The notes under the pieces are model-generated. The model did no database searches. It was not told the DNA's origin and was given only the letters and a program-made list of their open reading frames with translations. A program made the translations under genes and the position numbers. This document shows positions 54,676-61,293 of a DNA stretch of 61,293 nt, in pieces; within the stretch, counting starts at the first letter, position 1; every line of letters begins with the position of its first letter. The stretch spans positions 67,942 to 129,234 of the forward strand of contig JABJKS010000076.1 in the NCBI GenBank assembly GCA_018660265.1. Reading direction: 5' to 3'. This DNA comes from Rhodospirillaceae bacterium. GTDB lineage: Bacteria > Pseudomonadota > Alphaproteobacteria > GCA-2731375.

Positions 54676-56340
54676 ATGTCTGAGACGATGTCCAAATCAT
54701 CGGCACCGGGCGGGCCAACCGCCCATGAGGATCATTTCGCGGCCGACAACCTGCCGCCCATATCCAGTTGGCCGGACATTGACTATTCCGCATTACCCGC
54801 ATTGGCCGCCCTTGAAGACCGTATCAACTGTGCCACGGCGTTGCTGGACAAGGGTGGTGCGACCTATCCCGACCGGGTCGCCGTTTTTGATGATCAGGTG
54901 CGCTGGAGCTATAGGGATCTGCTGGGCAAAGCCAATCAAATCGCGCATGTTTTGGTGGATGAACTGGGTGTCCGCCCTGGCAATCGCGTGCTGTTGCGAT
55001 CCGCCAACAACCCCATGTATGCGGCCTGTTGGTTTGCGGTCATGAAAGCCGGCGCCATTGCGGTTGCCACCATGCCCCTGCTCCGCGCCCGCGAACTGTC
55101 CTATATGGCGGATTTCGCGCAGGTCAGGGTTGCCTTGTGTGATGGTAAATTGCTTGATGAACTAAACTTGGCGCAAGAAGACGCGACACACTTAAAGGAC
55201 ATCGTCAGCTTCAATGATGATCGCGGCGATAGTCTGAACGCGCGCATGATGTCTAAGCCGGATACCTTTACGAATGTCGATACGGCGGCCGACGATGTCT
55301 GCATCATCGCCTTCACCTCCGGCACCACGGGCCCGCCCAAGGCCTGCATGCATTTTCACCGGGACGTCATGGCAGTTTGCCTGACGTCATCCGGGCAGAT
55401 TATAAAGCCTTCGGCAGATGACATATTCACGGGTACACCGCCCCTGGCCTTCACCTATGGTCTGGGGGGGCTGTTGCTGTTCCCCCTCGCGGTCGGTGCC
55501 TCGGTGCTGTTGGTGGAGGGATACATGCCCGACAGCCTGATTGCGGCGGTCAATAAACACAAAGTCTCGATCCTGTTCACAGCCCCCACCATGTACCGAT
55601 CCATGACGCCGCTGATGGCGGAGAACCCCATGCCCAGCCTTCGGATTTGTAATTCCGCCGGCGAGGCCCTGCCAAAACCAACCTGGGATGATTGGTATAA
55701 GGCGACGGGATTGCGCATTCATGACGGCATCGGGGCGACGGAAATGCTGCACACTTTTATTGCAGGAACCGGCGAGGACATTCGCCCAGGCGCTACGGGG
55801 CGGACCATACCCGGGTTTCAGGCCCAGGTGCTAAACGATCAGGGGGAGCGGGCCAATGTGGGAGAAGTTGGCCGCCTCGCCGTGCGCGGGCCCACCGGGT
55901 GCCGGTATATGGCCAACCCGGAACGTCAGGCAGGCTATGTAAAAGCTGGCTGGAACCTGACCGGCGATAGTTATCTTCAGGACGAGGAGGGCTATTTCTG
56001 GTATCAGGCGCGGACAGACGATCTGATAATTTCAGCCGGCTATAATATCTCCGGTGCCGAGATTGAGGCAGTTTTGCTGGAACATGAGGATGTTGCCGAC
56101 TGCGCGGTGATCGCCAGTCCCGACCCCCGGCGCGGCCATGTGGTCAAAGCCTATGTGGTATTGCAGGACGCAAATCTTGCCGGGCCTGATTTGGTAAAAA
56201 CCCTGCAAGACCATGTGAAGGCAACAATTGCGCCCTACAAATACCCCCGCGCCATGGAATTTATCGATGCTTTACCCCGCACCGCCACGGGCAAGGTGCA
56301 ACGGTTCGCCCTGCGCGAGCTGGATACGGCAAATAATTAG
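54676..56340 (+). CDS. Benzoate/2-aminobenzoate-CoA ligase-family AMP-forming ligase
   Basis: The 554-residue adenylate-forming enzyme has P-loop FTSGTTGPPKACMHFH (about 214-229), PPLAFTYGLGGLLLFPLAVG, the A5 GIGATEMLHTFI and A7/A8 TGDSYLQDEEGYFWYQARTDDLIISAGYNISGAEIE, with the C-terminal Lys in PRTATGKVQR. The GIGATEMLH and TGCRYMANPERQ motifs are those of benzoate-CoA and 2-aminobenzoate-CoA ligases. The first 35 residues are an extension. It is the last gene of the SDR-marR-OYE-ligase operon, 19 bases after OYE. It probably activates an aromatic acid; the exact one is unknown. Confidence 0.9.
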   Translation: MSETMSKSSAPGGPTAHEDHFAADNLPPISSWPDIDYSALPALAALEDRINCATALLDKGGATYPDRVAVFDDQVRWSYRDLLGKANQIAHVLVDELGVRPGNRVLLRSANNPMYAACWFAVMKAGAIAVATMPLLRARELSYMADFAQVRVALCDGKLLDELNLAQEDATHLKDIVSFNDDRGDSLNARMMSKPDTFTNVDTAADDVCIIAFTSGTTGPPKACMHFHRDVMAVCLTSSGQIIKPSADDIFTGTPPLAFTYGLGGLLLFPLAVGASVLLVEGYMPDSLIAAVNKHKVSILFTAPTMYRSMTPLMAENPMPSLRICNSAGEALPKPTWDDWYKATGLRIHDGIGATEMLHTFIAGTGEDIRPGATGRTIPGFQAQVLNDQGERANVGEVGRLAVRGPTGCRYMANPERQAGYVKAGWNLTGDSYLQDEEGYFWYQARTDDLIISAGYNISGAEIEAVLLEHEDVADCAVIASPDPRRGHVVKAYVVLQDANLAGPDLVKTLQDHVKATIAPYKYPRAMEFIDALPRTATGKVQRFALRELDTANN

Positions 56341-56344
56341 GACA

Positions 56345-57301
56345 CTAACCGACGACGGATTTAACCAGGTCTTCGGTGCTTTTTGCGGTACCCGCAACAG
56401 CGTTTGAAATTTCAGATGCCGCGACCGCGCTGTCACCGCCAAGTTGGGCTGCAACACGGAGGGCAAGGGCGCTTTGCTCCAGCAATTCAAGGTCCTTCAA
56501 GGCGGGGCGTTGACCCTGGATGCGGCGGGCAACTTTTATGACACTGTCGCAAAGGCTGCCCAGCTGGACCAACTCCCGCGGTGAAATAGCCTCGTGAAAG
56601 GCGCGCCCGGATTTGACAACTTGCTCCAACTCCTGATCAATCCAATCTGCCAGGGAGGGATCATCATAGGCTTTGTACAACACATCCGTGATGGCCCAAA
56701 TACGCCGGGCGATATTGCGCACCTTAACCTTACGCAACTTACCTAGAGTGGCGGCAATCGTATCGGCGTTGGGACCCGAATCGGGTAATCCCTCGGCCCG
56801 GGCAAGCAAGGCATTGGGCACCATGACAGTTCCCGCATCATTAGCCCTGGCTTCCAGGGTCCGTCTGTCTGGACCGAAATAATCTTCGGTCACCACAAAT
56901 GGCTTACGGTTTCGTACAAGGGCGTTGATACGATCACCCAGGTTGGTTGCGGAATAGGGATGCGCAAGGAAATCGTCGGCACCAGATTCAACGATAGATC
57001 GCACCAGCCGCAATCGGACATCCCAACTGGTCAATATAATGGGCAAAAACGGGTCATCGCCGCAACGGAACCGGCGCACGTCATTTACCAACTCGGAAAC
57101 ACCATCTTTTTTGCTCACGACAGAAAAAATGGCCAGGTCAAAACGGCGGCTACCAAGCGCTATGCGGGCATCCTCGTGTGTCTCGGATTCCTCTATTTTC
57201 CAGAAACCCAAAATATTCAGAATAGACCGGGTCTGCTTGCGGGCATGCAATTTGCCGTCGAAAATCAAGACGGTCGCATTTACGTAAGGTTTGGTTTCCA
57301 T
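56345..57301 (-). CDS. Pseudo-receiver domain protein, paralogue 1
   Basis: The 318-residue protein has an N-terminal receiver-like domain (1-130), but the phosphorylated Asp position reads DLAIFSVV (Ser instead of Asp), and the N-terminal acidic pair is replaced by LIFDGK. The Lys region is DFLAHPYSA, so the usual LysPro is HisPro. The linker RKPFVVTEDYFGPDRRTL is the conserved marker of a group of alphaproteobacterial receiver proteins. The C-terminal 160 residues are helical with no known output domain. It probably acts as a phosphorylation-independent scaffold. It is paralogous to the gene at 57617. It is convergent with the CoA-ligase gene. Confidence 0.78.
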   Translation of the reverse strand: METKPYVNATVLIFDGKLHARKQTRSILNILGFWKIEESETHEDARIALGSRRFDLAIFSVVSKKDGVSELVNDVRRFRCGDDPFLPIILTSWDVRLRLVRSIVESGADDFLAHPYSATNLGDRINALVRNRKPFVVTEDYFGPDRRTLEARANDAGTVMVPNALLARAEGLPDSGPNADTIAATLGKLRKVKVRNIARRIWAITDVLYKAYDDPSLADWIDQELEQVVKSGRAFHEAISPRELVQLGSLCDSVIKVARRIQGQRPALKDLELLEQSALALRVAAQLGGDSAVAASEISNAVAGTAKSTEDLVKSVVG

Positions 57302-57616
57302 TACTTAATACCCAACACTGCAATCACGGGCGCAAAATCCGTATACAGATATTCCAATCCATGGCCCTCGCGCCCCGTCCTCAAAATATGTGGGCATCGT
57401 TTACCCCGGCGCATAAAATGCTGTGCCACCGGTAATCCGATCTAATATACGAAAGCGCCCGAAACAGCCAATTCTCAACTCATCGCTCACCATGACACGC
57501 ATCGTCACGTGCACAATGAGAATGCGCCAAAATAATTAAGGATAAGTTTATCATGTGCACCTGTCGGCCAGGATTTTCTCCTGTTCTCTGGACGGCAGGC
57601 AATAGGTACTAAATAG
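57302..57616. other. Intergenic region between the two pseudo-receiver genes
   Basis: The 315 bases hold no gene I can support. The hexamer GTGCAC occurs twice, near 57512 and 57556. The downstream gene on the reverse strand starts at 57301, so its promoter should be here. Confidence 0.4.
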
Positions 57617-58546
57617 CTAGCGCGCTCTTGCAACTTCTCCCGACAGGCGCAGCGCAGCGTTCGCGGTATCTTCATCCAAATCCATGGCGATCCGCAAGGC
57701 AATCGCGGTTTGCTCCAACAATGCCAAACCCTTGCCATCCAATTCCGGTGCGTCCAGGAGCAATTGCGATACCACCTGTTCAACTGATGTACAAAAGGGA
57801 TGCATATGGTGCAATTCAGTAATATCCAAAGCCTCCCTGACCCCCCCCAATGACGTCAGCACTGCCGCCAACTCTCTGCTCGCCCTGGCCTGCATGAATT
57901 TTTGATCGTCGCAACGTTGCCGCAGAACCTTCGCGATGGTGCTGATACGCCGGGCAACATTGGCGATCTTAATACGCTCCAGGCTGTCGCGGGCTGCCTC
58001 CAATGCTTCCCGACTGGGTGCCAGATCCGGCTGTTGGCGGACTTTCGCGCGTAAAGCATTTGGGACTTCGACCGAATTCTGTTTGCCCCCGCGCTTTTCC
58101 AGATTACGTCGATCCGGACCCATATAGTCTTCCGTCTCGATAAATGGTTTGCGGTCATTAACCAGGGCATCAACTCGAGCGCCCAATTGGGTTGTCGAGA
58201 ACGGCCACATCAACAATTGATCCGTACCCGTGTTCAAAGCCTCACGGATATTATCAGAGCCACCGTTCCAGCTAACCAGGATCATCGGTGTATAGGGGTC
58301 GGAAGATTTGTCATATTGCCGCGCCGAACGGACCAGTTCCGTGGCCCGTGTGTCGTCGGGGTCAGCTGCGAATACCACCAGTTCAAACTGGCGGGCCTTT
58401 ACGAGGATCTCCAAATCCTTGCTATTATCTATATTGGCTATACGCCTGAAGCCCAATTCGCGCAGCGACGCGCACGTTCGCTTGCGAACTTTGGGCCGTG
58501 GATCGTAGTGTAAAATTGACGCTTCCGCATACTCTAGATTATTCAT
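57617..58546 (-). CDS. Pseudo-receiver domain protein, paralogue 2
   Basis: The 309-residue protein matches its neighbour in design: a receiver-like domain in which the phospho-acceptor position is Ala (ELVVFAADPDD), the acidic pair is replaced by LHYDPR, and the Lys position reads LLMWPFS. The linker RKPFIETEDYMGPDRRNL matches the marker in the sister protein, and the C-terminal helical region shares NVARRI and LLEQTAIALRIA with ARRI and LLEQSALALRVA there. Both proteins lack every catalytic residue of a working receiver, so they are likely protein-interaction modules. The partner is unknown. Confidence 0.78.
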   Translation of the reverse strand: MNNLEYAEASILHYDPRPKVRKRTCASLRELGFRRIANIDNSKDLEILVKARQFELVVFAADPDDTRATELVRSARQYDKSSDPYTPMILVSWNGGSDNIREALNTGTDQLLMWPFSTTQLGARVDALVNDRKPFIETEDYMGPDRRNLEKRGGKQNSVEVPNALRAKVRQQPDLAPSREALEAARDSLERIKIANVARRISTIAKVLRQRCDDQKFMQARASRELAAVLTSLGGVREALDITELHHMHPFCTSVEQVVSQLLLDAPELDGKGLALLEQTAIALRIAMDLDEDTANAALRLSGEVARAR

Positions 58547-58890
58547 TACTCACCTTCAGTGTGGCTTTATCCGCGTTTCCCGACCCGGAGCACCGCATTG
58601 AATGTGAACTGACGATAGAATGGATTTTGGGCATTAACAAACGCCTACGAAAATGCCTTACCAATGTGTTAGCTATGTTATTTCCAGAGATGTTCAGAAT
58701 AAAATTTTTAAAAATATTAATTTATTACAGTTAGTTATTGATTTTTATTAATGCGACAGATTGATATATTTTAATTATCCGAATGGATAAAATAAAGTGT
58801 GTTAGCCCCAATCCAGACCCGGATATAGGTGCAAATTCTGACAATTTGAGCAGCAATTGAAACAAACCGCAACGATCGGATGGCTTGGGG
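58547..58890. other. AT-rich intergenic region
   Basis: These 344 bases include a strongly AT-rich core at about 58700-58800 (for example AAATTTTTAAAAATATTAA). The ORFs here lack family features or ribosome sites. It should contain the promoter of the pseudo-receiver gene ending at 58546 and the end of the small gene at 58891. Confidence 0.4.
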
Positions 58891-59070
58891 TTAAAGCCTT
58901 TCGACGTCCGCTTCGGAGAAAGCCCATTCCTTGGCGTCTTCGAGATGGCGGGCAAATATTTCTTCTGCGACCGCCATGGCGGCATCTTCATTGTCGGCCT
59001 CTACGTCCGATACCCAATACAGGTCCCCATCTATGAGGTCTGCTTTTAGGGTCACATGATATTTTGCCAT
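58891..59070 (-). CDS. Small acidic protein of 59 residues
   Basis: ATG 59070 to TAA 58891 encodes MAKYHVTLKADLIDGDLYWV, then SDVEADNEDAAMAVAEEIFA and a helical WAFSEADVERL end. The beta-strand start, acidic middle and amphipathic helices resemble small alpha/beta proteins of unknown function found in alphaproteobacteria. Codon use is ordinary for this region, and all 59 codons look coding. The ribosome site is weak (GGACC). It lies between the pseudo-receiver genes and the recA terminator and seems to have its own transcript. Function is not known. Confidence 0.6.
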   Translation of the reverse strand: MAKYHVTLKADLIDGDLYWVSDVEADNEDAAMAVAEEIFARHLEDAKEWAFSEADVERL

Positions 59071-59182
59071 TGGTCCGGGTCCGCCGTCTGCTGTGATTTG
59101 ATAGGCTGAGAATATTAGTGCGGAAATACATTGTCAGCCGTTTGCAGGCAAGCCCGGCATGATGCTAATGCATAAAAGAAGA

Positions 59183-59208
59183 GGGGCGTGCCACAATGAA
59201 CACGCCCC
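59183..59208. terminator. Terminator downstream of recA
   Basis: An 8-bp stem, GGGGCGTG (59183-59190) with CACGCCCC (59201-59208), is followed on the plus strand by CCTTTTT and on the minus strand by CTCTTCTTTTAT. It can terminate recA and block read-through from the other side. A second tight hairpin TGGGTTCA/TGAACCCA lies at 59239-59256, just after the recA stop. Confidence 0.75.
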
Positions 59209-59262
59209 CCTTTTTCTGCTTTAGCCCTTAAGCCCTGTTGGGTTCATCTGAACCCATATGGA

Positions 59263-60414
59263 TCAGGAGCCCGTCAGGGCCGTGTCGGGACCATCCGGCC
59301 CACCAGACCCGCCATCAACGCCACCGGCACCATCGGTGGTATCAGCAGCGGCATCAGCAGACGGGATTGGCTCCCCCAAAATCGCCTCGGCGATCAGGCC
59401 CGCATTGGCGCGGACGGAATGTTCGATCTCGTCCGCCATATCCATATTCTCGGACAGAAACTGCTTGGCGTTCTCACGGCCCTGACCAATACGCTGATCA
59501 CCATAGGAGAACCAGGAGCCGGATTTCTCCACCACCCCGGCTTTAACGCCCAAATCAAGCAATTCCCCCATTTTTGAAATACCCTGGCCGTACATGATAT
59601 CGAATTCCACCACCTTGAACGGCGGGGCGACCTTGTTCTTGACCACCTTGACCCGGGTCTGGTTGCCAACAATTTCCTCCTTGTCCTTCAAGGCACCAAT
59701 GCGGCGAATATCCAGACGCACAGAAGAATAGAATTTCAGGGCGTTGCCACCCGATGTGGTCTCGGGGCTGCCAAACATAACGCCGATCTTCATACGGATC
59801 TGGTTGATAAAGATCACCATACAACCCGATTTTGAAATCGAACCGGTCAACTTACGCAAAGCCTGGCTCATCAAACGGGCCTGCAGGCCGACATGGACAT
59901 CCCCCATCTCGCCCTCCAGCTCCGCCCGTGGGGTGAGGGCGGCCACGGAATCGATGACCAAAACATCAATAGCGCCGGAGCGCACCAGCGTATCGGCAAT
60001 TTCCAGGGCCTGTTCCCCCGTATCCGGCTGGGAGATCAGTAATTCATCCACATCCACCCCCAGCTTACGCGCATAAGCTGGATCAAGAGCATGTTCGGCA
60101 TCGACAAAGGCGCAGATACCGCCCTTCTTTTGTGCCTCGGCAATCACATGCAGGGTCAGCGTGGTCTTACCGGAGCTTTCCGGACCATAAACTTCGACGA
60201 CCCGGCCCTTTGGCAGACCGCCAATACCCAAGGCAATATCGAGACCAAGCGAGCCTGTCGAAATTGCCTCAATCTGTACCGCGTTGGTATTCTGGCCCAA
60301 CTTCATCACCGAGCCTTTGCCAAAGGCACGATCAATATGCGCCAAAGCCTGCTCCAGCGCCTTTTCCTTATCCATCCGGTCTTGCTCCACCAAGCGTAAA
60401 TTTCCTGCCGACAT
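59263..60414 (-). CDS. recA: Recombinase RecA
   Basis: The 383-residue protein starts at ATG 60414, seven bases after GGGAG; an in-frame ATG at 60474 adds 20 non-conserved residues. Walker A is [10 protein letters not shown] (about 68-77), Walker B is [14 protein letters not shown]-type [29 protein letters not shown] carries DNA-binding loop L2. The C-terminus is a Gly/Asp-rich tail ([14 protein letters not shown]) that is longer and less charged than in E. coli. It catalyses strand exchange and LexA self-cleavage. A LexA box 146 bases upstream and a terminator downstream frame it as a single-gene unit. Confidence 0.97.
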   Translation of the reverse strand: MSAGNLRLVEQDRMDKEKALEQALAHIDRAFGKGSVMKLGQNTNAVQIEAISTGSLGLDIALGIGGLPKGRVVEVYGPESSGKTTLTLHVIAEAQKKGGICAFVDAEHALDPAYARKLGVDVDELLISQPDTGEQALEIADTLVRSGAIDVLVIDSVAALTPRAELEGEMGDVHVGLQARLMSQALRKLTGSISKSGCMVIFINQIRMKIGVMFGSPETTSGGNALKFYSSVRLDIRRIGALKDKEEIVGNQTRVKVVKNKVAPPFKVVEFDIMYGQGISKMGELLDLGVKAGVVEKSGSWFSYGDQRIGQGRENAKQFLSENMDMADEIEHSVRANAGLIAEAILGEPIPSADAAADTTDGAGGVDGGSGGPDGPDTALTGS

Positions 60415-60559
60415 TTTCCGCTCCCTTATCCCATAACCGCCCCGTTGGTTCAATTCAGGGGCATCAATTGACATCTGATTGTGAACACAATGTACCGTCT
60501 TTGTTCTCGTCTGGCAACCCCATGCTAACCTGCCGTAAATAAACGAAAATTTTATTTAT

Positions 60560-60574
60560 GTTCGAATTATGTTC
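60560..60574. promoter_or_regulatory. Alphaproteobacterial LexA (SOS) box
   Basis: GTTC-GAATTAT-GTTC matches the GTTC-N7-GTTC operator of alphaproteobacterial LexA. It lies 146 bases upstream of the recA start and 83 bases upstream of the divergent zinc-ribbon gene, so it may control both. Confidence 0.8.
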
Positions 60575-60657
60575 GCACGGTGTCGCCCTGGCAATGAAAT
60601 GACTGTATTTGACCTGACATCGCCTATGGCCATATGTAGTGCTGGGGAGAATCGGTG

Positions 60658-61035
60658 ATGTCCACTGACCGGGGACCAAATGAGCACTACCAGATAGAGG
60701 CCCATGGCAATCTTGATTGCGCCCATTGGTCCGACGGACCCTTTTGCCCCCATTGTGGTGAACGTGAGGCGATCCGTGTCGTGCATGAGCAAACCTCCCG
60801 GCCCGGCATCTACCATTGCCTTCGATGCCGTAAACGATTTGCCGGGGTGCTGGATATTCTTTTCCAGGCCGACATAGACCCGCGCAACGGGACCTCTCCG
60901 TTCGACTGGATTTGGGCCCGGAACTATGCCGGACCGAAACACGGCTTCCCAGGCTTCGTTGCCTACGGCCTTTGGTATGCGGCCCATGTCCTGCGGCAGA
61001 TAATCATCGGCAGTGATCCGACCCGGCGCAAATAA
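60658..61035 (+). CDS. Lone IS1595-type zinc-ribbon protein
   Basis: A 125-residue protein from ATG 60658; GTG 60655 is the alternative. It has a zinc ribbon of the transposase type, CPHCGEREAIRVV ... RPGIYHCLRCRKRFAGV (Cys at about 30, 33, 53 and 56), as found at the N-terminus of IS1595-family transposases. The catalytic DDE or DDN domain is absent, and the rest (FDWIWARNYAGPKHGFPGFVAYG) ends naturally at TAA. It may be a domesticated fragment that binds DNA, or a decayed transposase. It shares its upstream region and the LexA box with recA, so SOS control is possible. Confidence 0.72.
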   Translation: MSTDRGPNEHYQIEAHGNLDCAHWSDGPFCPHCGEREAIRVVHEQTSRPGIYHCLRCRKRFAGVLDILFQADIDPRNGTSPFDWIWARNYAGPKHGFPGFVAYGLWYAAHVLRQIIIGSDPTRRK

Positions 61036-61048
61036 GTACGAGCGCGCC

Positions 61049-61112
61049 AGAGCACATTTAACCTAAATGTGCTCAGATTCTTTAAGATAGAGCAATTGAA
61101 CCAATAACTTAG
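61049..61112. repeat. Double-hairpin intergenic repeat, copy F (interrupted by the IS)
   Basis: Read in reverse orientation relative to copy B: the second hairpin is a perfect 11-bp stem, GAGCACATTTA/TAAATGTGCTC (61050-61074). The linker AGATTCTTTAAGATAG follows, then AGAGCAATTGAACCAATAACTTAG. The rest of hairpin 1 is missing because the IS end begins at 61113. Confidence 0.75.
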
Positions 61113-61293
61113 CAGTCTGTCGGATTTAGGTTTCGGTGTTTCATTGTAAGCCTGTTGTTTTGTCCTATGCGGCTTTGAGATTGCAGAGGCGCTTGCAATT
61201 GTATGCCAGGGTGACGAGGAGCCATTCTGCTTTGCCCTTTTCGATGCCGCTGAGCAGGAAGCGGCTGAAGCCGAGGACATTCTTGATAATACC
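61113..61293 (-). mobile_element. IS1182-like insertion sequence, end only
   Basis: The element begins CAGTCTGTCGGATTTAG at 61113, which fits a transposon end, and the transposase C-terminus lies inward on the reverse strand. It runs off the window. It sits exactly inside repeat copy F, after CTTAG. Confidence 0.7.
61165..61293 (-). CDS. IS1182-like transposase, C-terminal fragment at the window edge
   Basis: The reverse strand reads IIKNVLGFSRFLLSGIEKGK followed by EWLLVTLAYNCKRLCNLKAA and TAG at 61165-61167. This matches the end of IS1182-type DDE transposases (GFRRFLLRGLE..W.LV..AYNLKRL). The N-terminal and catalytic parts are outside the window, so activity cannot be judged. Confidence 0.75.
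   Translation of the reverse strand, partial: GIIKNVLGFSRFLLSGIEKGKAEWLLVTLAYNCKRLCNLKAA

Noticed and set aside
58498-58734. 78-residue plus-strand ORF
   Set aside because: It starts inside the pseudo-receiver gene on the other strand, has no ribosome site and runs into AT-rich spacer.
60963-61280. 105-residue minus-strand ORF
   Set aside because: It overlaps the zinc-ribbon gene, repeat F and the IS in a different frame from the recognisable transposase end.
1-61293. tRNA, rRNA, CRISPR array or phage genes
   Set aside because: None was found by eye: no TPsiC-like GTTCGAATC with matching stems, no regularly spaced repeats, no capsid, integrase or tail genes.

Overview
The window looks like chromosomal DNA of an alphaproteobacterium, probably Rhodospirillales-like. 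Three things point there: the gene orders infA-maf-rng-yacG and mutS ... glnD-murJ ... trpS; a GTTC-N7-GTTC LexA box upstream of recA; and the many SDR, family III CoA-transferase and CoA-ligase genes. The sequence is dense, with about 50 protein genes on both strands. I saw no rRNA, tRNA, CRISPR array, plasmid origin or prophage. The only clear mobile element is an IS1182-like transposase end at the right edge.

Layout. 1-9.9 kb: two divergent DUF465 (YdcH-type) genes, infA-maf-rng-yacG-mutS, a glutathione S-transferase, and a CopD-like gene with two tandem paralogous SDRs. 9.9-22.6 kb: glnD, a double-Cache chemoreceptor, murJ, a family III CoA-transferase, a sterol-desaturase-type hydroxylase, trpS and a D-2-hydroxyacid dehydrogenase. 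22.8-31.5 kb: a PAS/cNMP-binding protein, a YcaQ-like glycosylase, an FAD oxidase with a TauE exporter, a Sel1 protein, a NarL-type regulator broken by a 16-bp tandem duplication, and a hybrid histidine kinase facing it. 31.6-37.6 kb: a ketopantoate-reductase-like gene and a CoA ligase, divergent from a split B12-dependent acyl-CoA mutase (large and small subunits) and a serine-glyoxylate-type aminotransferase. 37.7-50.3 kb: a second hybrid kinase, parE, a secreted unknown, hydrolases, a stand-alone 10-formyl-THF-hydrolase-type protein, a DEAD-box helicase with an RG-rich tail, an Lrp ligand-binding (RAM) domain and a HemL-like aminotransferase. 50.3-56.3 kb: a coniferyl-aldehyde-type dehydrogenase divergent from an SDR-MarR-OYE-CoA ligase operon, with a perfect 24-bp palindrome between them. 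56.3-61.3 kb: two paralogous pseudo-receiver proteins, a 59-residue small gene, recA with its LexA box, a lone zinc-ribbon protein and the IS end.

Most interesting points. (1) The split mutase keeps the fold and the B12-binding DxHxxG but seems to have lost the catalytic His and substrate-binding Tyr/Arg of methylmalonyl-CoA mutase; with a neighbouring CoA ligase it may define an unknown carbon-skeleton rearrangement. (2) A family of about 100-bp double-hairpin repeats (six copies) ends in TAGAGC and supplies or abuts the stop codons of five genes; an IS1182-like element has inserted into one copy. (3) An Old Yellow Enzyme is fused to a fibronectin-III-like domain in the MarR-linked operon. 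(4) An exact 16-bp duplication truncates the NarL-type regulator, and removing it in silico restores a textbook C-terminus.

All functions are read from motifs and memory of families; no database search was run.
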